Source: Candidatus Woesearchaeota archaeon
GTDB lineage: Archaea > Nanobdellota > Nanobdellia > Woesearchaeales > GW2011-AR9
NCBI GenBank assembly: GCA_016213985.1
Contig: JACRPJ010000017.1
Location: 1 to 6,137, forward strand
Length of the DNA stretch: 6,137 nt
Reading direction: 5' to 3'
Within the stretch, counting starts at the first letter, position 1. Each line of letters begins with the position of its first letter. Shown here in pieces: positions 1 to 5,586 of the stretch. The notes under the pieces were generated by a model. It searched no databases. It had not been told where the DNA came from and saw only the letters and a program-made list of their open reading frames with translations. Made by a program: the position numbers and the translations under genes.

Positions 1-297
1 ATAGTGGAGATTGCTCGCACCAGCGGAAAGATAAGAAAAGGTGCAAATGAAACTACCAAAGCCATTGAAAAAGGAAATGCTAAATTAGTAGTGTATGCCA
101 GCGATGTTAATCCCAGGGAAATCGTAATGCACCTCCCCCTATTGTGCAAAGAAAAGAATGTGATGTGCGTAGCAGTTTCCAAGAAGGAAGATTTAGGTGC
201 CGCTGCTGGGCTTAGTTTAGGAACCGCTGCCGTGGCTGTGGTAAAGGAAGGAGAAGCCAAAGCTGCACTGGAAGAGTTGTTAAAGAGTGAAGAATAG
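1..297 (+). CDS. rpl7ae: Ribosomal protein eL8 (L7Ae), 5'-truncated by window edge
   Basis: This is the C-terminal ~98 codons of archaeal L7Ae, a kink-turn RNA-binding protein of the large ribosomal subunit. In archaea it is also a core subunit of box C/D and H/ACA sRNPs and of RNase P. The frame is open from base 1. The first codons (ata gtg gag) lie inside the family's N-terminal helix, so the GTG at 4 is not a true start and roughly 20-25 residues lie upstream of the window. The RNA-contacting motif KGANETTKAIEKG is intact (from about base 37), followed by the HLPLLC segment and the LGxAAG loop that end the L7Ae fold. The stop at 295-297 overlaps the Shine-Dalgarno of the next gene. Archaeal L7Ae is known to repress its own mRNA through a 5' kink-turn; any such element here would be outside the window. 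Confidence 0.95.
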   Translation: MVEIARTSGKIRKGANETTKAIEKGNAKLVVYASDVNPREIVMHLPLLCKEKNVMCVAVSKKEDLGAAAGLSLGTAAVAVVKEGEAKAALEELLKSEE

Positions 298-307
298 GTG
301 AATCCCC

Positions 308-622
308 ATGGCTATTAAAAAAATGGTTAGCAAGGGTGCCAAGCAGGAGACAGCTCCGGAAGTGAAGACGGAAGGGGAAATTAGGTTTGTCTCTGGCTTT
401 CCTGCCGAGGTCAAAGAAATCGTGGCTAGAACAGGGAGCAGGGGAGAAGTCACTCAAGTTATTTGTGAAGTTCTGGAAGGAAGGGACAAGAACAAGGCTA
501 TTCGTAGAAATGTCAAGGGTCCGGTAAGAGTAGGGGATATTTTAATGTTGCTGGAAACGGAAATCGAAGCTCAGCGAGTAGGTGGCGGAGGCCGTTATAG
601 TGGCGGCAGTGGAAGGAGGTAG
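308..622 (+). CDS. rps28e: Ribosomal protein eS28
   Basis: Small-subunit protein eS28, an OB-fold-like protein that sits near the mRNA exit channel. The core matches the family from about residue 32 ([13 protein letters not shown]) through [33 protein letters not shown] and ETEIEAQ. At 104 aa it is longer than the usual ~65-75 aa. It has a Lys/Glu-rich N-terminal extension of about 28 residues and a Gly/Arg tail ([14 protein letters not shown]) after the point where most archaeal eS28 proteins end. The ATG at 308 is preferred because AGGTGA (296-301), overlapping the L7Ae stop, lies 6 nt upstream. No ATG sits directly before the conserved core, so the extension is probably translated. It is co-transcribed with rpl7ae, 10 nt upstream. 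Confidence 0.95.
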   Translation: MAIKKMVSKGAKQETAPEVKTEGEIRFVSGFPAEVKEIVARTGSRGEVTQVICEVLEGRDKNKAIRRNVKGPVRVGDILMLLETEIEAQRVGGGGRYSGGSGRR

Positions 623-659
623 GTGGATCAACATCTTCGAAAATAAAATTTTCAGGAGA

Positions 660-680
660 TTAAAAACCGGAGGTTTTTAA
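660..680 (+). promoter_or_regulatory. Hairpin enclosing the rpl24e ribosome binding site
   Basis: There is a perfect 9-bp inverted repeat, TTAAAAACC (660-668) and GGTTTTTAA (672-680), around a GGA loop. The rpl24e Shine-Dalgarno GGAGGT (669-674) lies half in the loop and half in the stem, 7 nt before the ATG at 682. A second small perfect hairpin, GAAAAT-AAA-ATTTTC, is at 639-653. Together they fill the longest gap of the operon (59 nt). The pairing is seen directly. A role in limiting or tuning eL24 translation is inference, and the stem is mostly A-U, so it would be weak in a mesophile or thermophile. A chance AT-rich palindrome is possible. Confidence 0.4.
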
Positions 681-681
681 C

Positions 682-924
682 ATGCCCAAATGTGCTTTTT
701 GTGGACTATCAATAGAAAGAGGAACGGGAAAAATGTTTGTTTATGTCAGCGGCAAGGTTGTTTATTTTTGTTCCGGTAAATGTGAGAAAAATCTATTCAA
801 ATTAAGCCGTAAGCCACTCCGGACGAAGTGGACGGAAGCCTACAGGAAGGAAAAAGGAAGCAGCAAGGCTACGGAAACGGTAGTGGAAGAAGCTAGTGTA
901 GGCAAAAAGAAAGAGAAGAAATAG
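682..924 (+). CDS. rpl24e: Ribosomal protein eL24 (zinc-ribbon type)
   Basis: Large-subunit protein eL24 of the archaeal/eukaryotic type. The zinc ribbon is intact: Cys4, Cys7, Cys30 and Cys34 in a CX2C...CX3C arrangement. It is followed by the family signature KCEKNLFKLSRKPLRTKWTE (residues 33-52). The family core ends near residue 56 (AYRKEK). The remaining ~24 residues are a charged, low-complexity Lys/Glu/Ser/Thr tail that is likely disordered. The start at 682 is supported by a strong GGAGGT 7 nt upstream and by the usual N-terminus MPKCAFCG. It lies between rps28e and ndk, the common archaeal order. Its ribosome binding site sits in a predicted hairpin, so it may be translated at a different rate from its neighbours. 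Confidence 0.96.
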   Translation: MPKCAFCGLSIERGTGKMFVYVSGKVVYFCSGKCEKNLFKLSRKPLRTKWTEAYRKEKGSSKATETVVEEASVGKKKEKK

Positions 925-942
925 AAGATTTGGTGAAGGAAA

Positions 943-1434
943 ATGATCGAAAGAACTTTAATTTTATTAAAACCTGATGCGGTACAGCGTGGATTGATGG
1001 GAAAGATTGTCTCCCGTTTTGAAGATGCTGGATTAAAGATTATTGGGGCGAAGATGGTGTGGATTAACGAGGAGTTTGGAAAGAAGCATTACTTTGATGT
1101 AGCCCAGCGCAGAGGAGAAGCAGTACTTAAGCGTTTGTTGAAGGTCATCACCCAGGGACCATTATTGGCGATGTGCTTAGAAGGGATACATGCAGTGGAA
1201 ATAGTCAGAAAAATGGTTGGTGGTACCGAACCAAAGTCGGCTCTTCCCGGTACAATTCGAGGAGATTTCGCTCACGTGAGTTATGATTATGCCGATGGTA
1301 AGGATTTGGGCATTAAGAATCTAGTTCATGCCTCTGCTAATCCCGAAGAAGCGAAGCAGGAGTTAGCTTTGTGGTTTAAGAAGGAGGAATTGCACACTTA
1401 TAAAAGCGTACATGATGCTCATGTTTTAGACTAA
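943..1434 (+). CDS. ndk: Nucleoside diphosphate kinase
   Basis: Cytosolic nucleoside diphosphate kinase, which moves the gamma-phosphate between NTPs and NDPs through a phospho-histidine intermediate and so keeps the GTP supply for translation. Seen in the sequence: ERTLILLKPDAVQRGL at the N-terminus with the phosphate-contacting Lys10, the Kpn-loop region near residues 92-105 (VGGTEPKSALPGTIRGD), and the active-site motif NLVHAS with catalytic His129 (codon 1327-1329). At 163 aa it is longer than compact ~140-150 aa enzymes. About ten extra residues (HVSYDYADGK region, 111-121) lie between GDF and the catalytic His, and there is a short C-terminal extension after FKKEEL. Insertions here also occur in other archaeal Ndk proteins as I recall them. 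The start at 943 has a GGTGAAGGA-like ribosome binding site at 932-940. ndk is 18 nt after rpl24e, as in many archaeal operons. Confidence 0.96.
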   Translation: MIERTLILLKPDAVQRGLMGKIVSRFEDAGLKIIGAKMVWINEEFGKKHYFDVAQRRGEAVLKRLLKVITQGPLLAMCLEGIHAVEIVRKMVGGTEPKSALPGTIRGDFAHVSYDYADGKDLGIKNLVHASANPEEAKQELALWFKKEELHTYKSVHDAHVLD

Positions 1435-1467
1435 AAGCATGATTAAACAGTGAGGTAATGGTTCAAA

Positions 1468-1959
1468 ATGGCAAGCGAACGGATGGTTGACAAAGTCCTG
1501 AGGATTACTCAGAATCCTCGACAAATCAGAAATATTTGCACTTCTGCACATATTCACCACGGCAAGACCGCATTCACGGATAACTTGTTGGCTGCTGCTG
1601 GTCAGATGGCGTCAAAATATGCTGGGGATTTAGAGAAAGGGATGGAAACCTGGCAGCATAAGGATGAGCAGGAAAGGTTACTTACTGTAGATGCTGCGAA
1701 TGTATCCATGGTTCACGAGTTTGAAGGGAAAGAGTTCTTGATTAACCTGATTGATACTCCCGGTCATGTCGATTTTGGGGGAAATGTAACTCGAGCAATG
1801 AGGGCAGTCGATGGCACTGTCGTATTAATTTGTGCAGTGGAAGGAGTAATGCCCCAGACTGAGACCGTAGTAAGGCAAGCTCTTAGAGAAAGAGTTAAGC
1901 CAGTGTTGTTCATCAACAAGATGGATCGTTTGGTGGAATTAAATTTGCCGATATTCTAA
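1468..1959 (+). CDS. fusA: Elongation factor 2 (aEF-2), N-terminal fragment of a broken gene
   Basis: N-terminal 163 codons of archaeal translation elongation factor 2, the GTPase that drives tRNA-mRNA translocation on the ribosome. The family match is clear up to NKMDRL (residues 150-155): P-loop AHIHHGKT (27-34), switch I around [14 protein letters not shown] (68-81), G3 DTPGHVDF (96-103), [11 protein letters not shown] and G4 NKMD (150-153). After residue 155 the match stops, and TAA at 1957-1959 ends the frame. About 66 residues carrying the rest of the G domain, including the G5 region, are absent. Family sequence resumes in another frame at about 1935. Two residues are unusual: His30 replaces the P-loop Asp, and Leu71 replaces the Gly of RGIT. 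The start at 1468 follows GAGGT at 1452-1456; the ATG at 1458 is in another frame and closes after 9 codons. It lies 33 nt after ndk, so it is probably in the same operon. Confidence 0.85.
   Translation: MASERMVDKVLRITQNPRQIRNICTSAHIHHGKTAFTDNLLAAAGQMASKYAGDLEKGMETWQHKDEQERLLTVDAANVSMVHEFEGKEFLINLIDTPGHVDFGGNVTRAMRAVDGTVVLICAVEGVMPQTETVVRQALRERVKPVLFINKMDRLVELNLPIF
1932..1959 (+). other. Deletion/frameshift junction inside the EF-2 gene
   Basis: Frame +1 matches EF-2 through Leu155 (codon 1930-1932). The frame of the downstream part gives GGIKFADIL from 1932 on, matching the family's 'G[IV]xF' region that precedes the linker to APLHEVVLDM. The breakpoint therefore lies within about 1932-1938. 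The heptamer AAATTTG (1941-1947) falls in the register A AAT TTG relative to the upstream frame and would allow a -1 slip into the downstream frame. That cannot restore the ~66 missing residues. Possible causes are a real deletion, a collapsed short repeat in the assembly, or local sequence error. Confidence 0.75.
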
Positions 1960-1997
1960 CCATCTATGAGCTGGAGGAAGAAGAGCGCAAGAAATGG

Positions 1998-3470
1998 GTG
2001 TGGGACAATGCTCCTCTACATGAAGTAGTATTAGATATGATCATCAAGCATCATCCCGACCCTTTGGAAGCCCAGAAGTATAGGATTCCGAAGATTTGGC
2101 GTGGGGACTTAGACTCTGAATTTGGTAAAGATTTGCTTAGCTGTAATCCTAACGGAAAACTGGCTTTTGTCATCACCCGAATTGTGATTGATCCTCGCTC
2201 GGGAAAGGATATTTCCGCGGGAAGATTGTTTAGTGGAACGATAAGGAGTGGCACTGAAGTATTTTTGAATAATGCCCGGCAGAGACAAAGAATACAGAAT
2301 GTGTATATTTATAACGGAATTAAACCGGAGATTATTGATTCCATCCCTGCCGGTAATGTTCTGGCTATTTCGGGAGTATTAGGAAATGCTGGGGAAACAG
2401 TAACTTTAGAACCAGAAGAAGCTTTTGAAGAGTTAAAACACATCTTTGAGCCAGTGATTACTAAAGCGATTCAGCCCAAAAGTCAGGGAGATCTTCCTAA
2501 GTTAGTAGAAGTACTCCGAAAGGTCAGTCGGGAAGACCCATCTATTAAGATAGAGATTAACGAAGAAACCGGGGAAAATCTGATGAGTGGTATGGGGGAG
2601 CTGCATCTGGAGATTATTGAAAATAGGATTATCACCGAAAAAGGAGTAGAAGTGAAAACTTCTCCACCAATTGTAGTGTATAGGGAAGCTATCACCAAGA
2701 AAAGCCCGGAGGTGGAAGGAAAGTCTCCTAACAAGCATAACAAAGTCTATTTTGTAGTAGAACCCTTGGCGCCACAAATCGTACAAGCGGTCAAGGAAGG
2801 GAAAATTCCCAGCGGAAGATTCAGGAAGAAAGACGAGCAACTGATTGCTTTCTTGAGGGAAGAATGTGGCTGGGATGCCAAGCCTGCGACGCAGGTGAAA
2901 GCCATCTACAACGGAAATCTTTTTATGGATATTACCAGAGGTCAGGTACATATTGGAGAAATTATTGAGTTGGTTTTAGATATGTTTGAAGATGTTATGC
3001 GCCAGGGCCCCTTAGCTCGAGAGCCTTGTATGGGGGTTAAGGTAATGTTAACTGATTGTACTTTGCATGAGGATGCTATTCACCGCGGACCGGCACAAAT
3101 GTATCCTGCCGTGCGTGATGGTATCAGAGGAGCGATGATGCAGGCTGGTCCAATGATGTTCGAGCCGTTGCAGGTAACCCGAATAGAAGCTCCACATGAT
3201 TATATGGGAGAAGTTTCTAAATTAGTTACCTCTAAACGTGGGCAATTATTAGATATGCTGCAGGAGGGCGATCAGACTATTGTCATTGCCAAATTACCAG
3301 TAGCGGAAATGATCGGCTGGAGCAGCGACCTGCGTTCGGCTACAACAGGGAGAGGAGTTTCGTCTCTCGTTGATCAGAGTTTTGAGAAGTTACCCTATGA
3401 ATTACAGGACAAAGTAAGAAATTCTATTGTCCAACGGAAGGGGTTGACCGCAGGGCAGTTGGGGGCATGA
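1998..3470 (+). CDS. fusA: Elongation factor 2 (aEF-2), domains II-V, C-terminal fragment
   Basis: This ORF encodes 490 residues of aEF-2 domains II to V. The GTG at 1998 is only the first start codon in this frame, and EF-2-like sequence continues upstream without a stop to about 1935. Domain II spans about residues 35-135 (AFVITRIVIDPRSG, AGRLFSGTIRSG). Domain III spans about 150-225 (LPKLVEVLRKVSREDPSIKI, MSGMGELHLEI). Domain IV covers about 225-385, with VVYREAITKKSPEVEGKSPN and the tip LHEDAIHRGPAQMYP, where His362 (codon 3081-3083) is the expected diphthamide site. Domain V spans about 385-470 (DYMGEVSKLVTSKRGQLLDM, SDLRSATTGRG). No stops or obvious decay are seen over 490 codons, so the break is either recent or artefactual. 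Joined to the first part it would give about 667 aa against the usual ~730. On its own it lacks a GTPase domain and is unlikely to work as a translocase. Confidence 0.88.
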   Translation: MWDNAPLHEVVLDMIIKHHPDPLEAQKYRIPKIWRGDLDSEFGKDLLSCNPNGKLAFVITRIVIDPRSGKDISAGRLFSGTIRSGTEVFLNNARQRQRIQNVYIYNGIKPEIIDSIPAGNVLAISGVLGNAGETVTLEPEEAFEELKHIFEPVITKAIQPKSQGDLPKLVEVLRKVSREDPSIKIEINEETGENLMSGMGELHLEIIENRIITEKGVEVKTSPPIVVYREAITKKSPEVEGKSPNKHNKVYFVVEPLAPQIVQAVKEGKIPSGRFRKKDEQLIAFLREECGWDAKPATQVKAIYNGNLFMDITRGQVHIGEIIELVLDMFEDVMRQGPLAREPCMGVKVMLTDCTLHEDAIHRGPAQMYPAVRDGIRGAMMQAGPMMFEPLQVTRIEAPHDYMGEVSKLVTSKRGQLLDMLQEGDQTIVIAKLPVAEMIGWSSDLRSATTGRGVSSLVDQSFEKLPYELQDKVRNSIVQRKGLTAGQLGA

Positions 3471-3587
3471 TAAACATTATATCAATTCAGGCGTCCTCGC
3501 TTACGTTTTGGACTGTTTATATTTATAAAAAGTATCACATCTTATTGTATTTTTAACGAAGAAATTAAAATAAAAAATCCTCTGCTT
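3471..3587. other. AT-rich spacer after EF-2
   Basis: No independent gene or RNA is recognisable here. The frame that contains the following TrmB-like ORF stays open through this stretch from 3474, directly after the EF-2 TGA and a TAA at 3471-3473. Similarity to TrmB-like tails may reach back to about 3550. T-rich stretches (ATATTTATAAAAA near 3519-3531 and ATTTTTAA at 3549-3556) could serve as an archaeal U-rich terminator for the EF-2 operon. I see no strong stem-loop. Confidence 0.35.
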
Positions 3588-3785
3588 TTGAAAGATTATT
3601 ATGGACAAGCACGTTTCCATCCCAAAGAATTTTCCAGCCTGACTGATACAATGATTTACAAAGACACACTTCTGCTCTTTATTTGGACAGCAAGACCACC
3701 CATTGCCGTAGTCATAAAAAACAAAGACAATGCTGAAAGCTACAAAAATCAATTTAAGATTTTATGGAAATATGCTAAAAGATAA
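3588..3785 (+). pseudogene. Remnant of a TrmB-like transcriptional regulator (C-terminal tail only)
   Basis: A 65-codon ORF (TTG at 3588). Its sequence resembles the extreme C-terminus of TrmB-like transcriptional regulators that are frequent in DPANN archaea: RFHPKEFSS, then IYKDTLLLFIWTARPPIAVV, then IKNKDNAESYKNQFKILW and a basic end. In such proteins this beta-strand/helix segment follows an N-terminal winged-helix DNA-binding domain and an effector domain, both absent here. The frame is open back to 3474 but gives only a low-similarity, AT-rich sequence there. The 65 aa compare with about 250 aa for full proteins, and no convincing ribosome binding site precedes the TTG. A decayed or truncated gene is the most likely reading. 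A small free-standing effector domain is possible but less likely. The stop at 3783-3785 is 3 nt from the convergent antiporter stop. Family assignment is from memory of the motif, not a search. Confidence 0.5.
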
Positions 3786-3788
3786 ATC

Positions 3789-5510
3789 TTACCTAAACTT
3801 TTCTGCCCGGGGATGCTCATGCCCTAATCTCTTTCTGTGCTTTAGGTAATCCATGTGCTTTATCTTCTCATTCAGGAATTTTTTCATGTCGAAACTGTAC
3901 CTTTCCAACAGACTGGAGATATGGTTTCCGCCCACAAAGTGAGGCATCAGCACGTAACCTGCCCCTTCTTCGTAGAACTTCAATGCATCATCAATCTGGT
4001 GTGCAATTGCAACAATTATAATGCTCTTGTTGATTTGTTTTAGGTGGTTAATCAGCAATAAATTGGTATCCGGATCAGGAATAGTAGAAATCACCATTTT
4101 TACTTTTTTGAGATTTAGCTGGTTAAATAACTCAACATCCCCCGCATCGCCATACACGCAGGGGACTCCCTCTTTAGTAAGTTCGATGATAGTGTTGGGA
4201 TTAAAATCAACCACTAGACATCTCTTCTTAAGCTTTTTAATGGCTTCTAGTACATCAAAGCCGATGCGATTGTGTCCAAATAATATCAACTCATATTCTT
4301 TGTTCCCGTGCTCTCTGTATTCATCAATCTTCTTCCCTTTCCGTTCAAAAAGCTTCAAAAACCGTGATAAAGCATTATACATTTTTTCAGCGTACAAAAT
4401 GTAGTAGGAAGAGCCGGTGATGGACACTAATCCCACTAAAGTTATAAAAGTGATTAATGGTTTGTCTATATGACCAACGCTTATTCCCATAGCCACCAAA
4501 ATAAACGAAAACTCACTTACCTGGGCCAGATTTAATCCGGTAATAAAACCATTCCTTTTGGTATAACCCATAATTCCAATAATGGACATTACAATAAGTG
4601 GCTTTATTATCAGCACAAATAAGGAAATGATTATAATTGGGATCAGATTTGCTTTAGTGTTAGCAAACTCTATCTGGGATCCTAATAGTATGAAAAACAA
4701 AACCAAGAAAAAATCTCGAATGGGCTTTACTTTTGAGCTGATCTCATGATGATAAGGGGTCATGGAAAGGGTTACTCCAGCAAGCAGGGCGCCGATTTCT
4801 AGGGAAAAACCAAGATAGTTAAACAGTGTGGCGATAGCAAAACACCATCCTAAAGAAAATACTAGCAAAAACTCTTGTGATTGGGCTACGTACTTACTAA
4901 GCCTGGGTAATAAGTAATATCCCGCTGCTACTAACACCAGCAATACCACTACCCCTTTAAGTAGCAAGTATCCTGCTGGTCCAGATGAATTGGCTATCCC
5001 GCTGGAGGTTGCGGAAATAATCATTAAAGCAATTATGGCTATCAAATCTTGGACGAGGAGTATGCCAATGGTTATTCTGCCATACAGGGTTTCCAGCAAG
5101 TTTTTATCAGAAAGTAACTTTACCACGATGATTGTGCTGCTAAAAGTTAGGGCCGCGGCAAGATAGATAGAGGGAGTAATAGCATACCCCAATGCAAAAT
5201 GCAGGATGACAAATCCGGCTATTGCTGTAGCGATGACTTGTCCGAGGCCAGCAATTAGTGAAATAAATCCCACTTCTTTTATCAGTTTGGGGTTCATTCC
5301 CAATCCCACGATGAACAGTAGCAGAGCAATTCCTACTTTGGATAGAGTAGCAAAAGTATCGTTGCTGACTACTAACTTCAATAATAAAGGTCCGGCTACG
5401 ATCCCGGCTAAGATATAGCTGATGATTAGTGGCTGCTTGAGCAGTCGGATTAAGAAAGATACAATTATCACTAAAATTATCGCCAGGCTAATCTCAGTAA
5501 ATAGGTCCAT
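3789..5510 (-). CDS. CPA2-family monovalent cation:H+ antiporter with TrkA-N domain (KefB/KefC-like)
   Basis: A 573-residue membrane protein, probably a K+(or Na+)/H+ antiporter of the CPA2 (KefB/KefC-like) family. Residues 1-375 form about a dozen hydrophobic segments with family motifs: QPLIISYILAGIVAGP (26-41), GIALLLFIVGLGMNP (60-74), ALTFSSTIIVVKLLSD (120-135), LLVQDLIAI (151-159), EIGALLAGVTLS (238-249) and LAQVSEFSFI (328-337). The membrane-embedded Gln154-Asp155 pair is the form seen in Kef-type K+ transporters, rather than the Asp-Asp or Asn-Asp pairs of Na+/H+ exchangers. After a charged linker, residues 405-520 form a TrkA-N nucleotide-binding domain with ILFGHNRIG (409-417), VVDFNP (433-438) and GDAGD (454-458), followed by a basic tail. 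No TrkA-C domain is seen. The central Gly of GxGxxG is Asn414. The start is the first ATG that fits the usual N-terminus; its Shine-Dalgarno is poor, and an AT-rich stretch upstream (about 5520-5575) may hold its promoter. Confidence 0.93.
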   Translation of the reverse strand: MDLFTEISLAIILVIIVSFLIRLLKQPLIISYILAGIVAGPLLLKLVVSNDTFATLSKVGIALLLFIVGLGMNPKLIKEVGFISLIAGLGQVIATAIAGFVILHFALGYAITPSIYLAAALTFSSTIIVVKLLSDKNLLETLYGRITIGILLVQDLIAIIALMIISATSSGIANSSGPAGYLLLKGVVVLLVLVAAGYYLLPRLSKYVAQSQEFLLVFSLGWCFAIATLFNYLGFSLEIGALLAGVTLSMTPYHHEISSKVKPIRDFFLVLFFILLGSQIEFANTKANLIPIIIISLFVLIIKPLIVMSIIGIMGYTKRNGFITGLNLAQVSEFSFILVAMGISVGHIDKPLITFITLVGLVSITGSSYYILYAEKMYNALSRFLKLFERKGKKIDEYREHGNKEYELILFGHNRIGFDVLEAIKKLKKRCLVVDFNPNTIIELTKEGVPCVYGDAGDVELFNQLNLKKVKMVISTIPDPDTNLLLINHLKQINKSIIIVAIAHQIDDALKFYEEGAGYVLMPHFVGGNHISSLLERYSFDMKKFLNEKIKHMDYLKHRKRLGHEHPRAEKFR

Positions 5511-5586
5511 CTTCCCGCATCTCTTGATAATTTAATAATAGTATTGTTTAAGTGCTTAGTAATCTTTTATTGGTTAAAATAAATAA

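Noticed and set aside
4..6. GTG at 4 as the start of L7Ae
   Set aside because: Family alignment places it inside the N-terminal helix and the frame is open to base 1, so the gene begins outside the window.
623..646. A 7-codon GTG-started mini-ORF after the eS28 stop, upstream of the rpl24e hairpin, resembling a leader peptide
   Set aside because: The GGAGGT at 615-620 is only 2 nt from the GTG, too close for a normal start, and the peptide has no telling composition. Probably chance.
1998..2000. GTG at 1998 as the genuine start of a separate short EF-2-like protein
   Set aside because: EF-2-like sequence continues in frame upstream to about 1935 and no ribosome binding site stands at a good distance, so the ORF is the tail of the broken EF-2.
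2051..2951. Minus-strand ORFs inside the EF-2 gene (2051-2254, 2483-2743, 2502-2951)
   Set aside because: They are antisense to well conserved EF-2 domains and show no family features of their own.
3501..3752. Minus-strand ORF of 83 codons across the EF-2/antiporter gap
   Set aside because: Its sequence is low-complexity and Phe/Cys-rich without recognisable motifs, and it is antisense to the TrmB-like tail, which has the better family match.
3855..4404. Plus-strand ORFs opposite the antiporter (3855-4043, 4021-4404)
   Set aside because: They are shadows of the TrkA-N coding region, with no motifs or ribosome binding sites.
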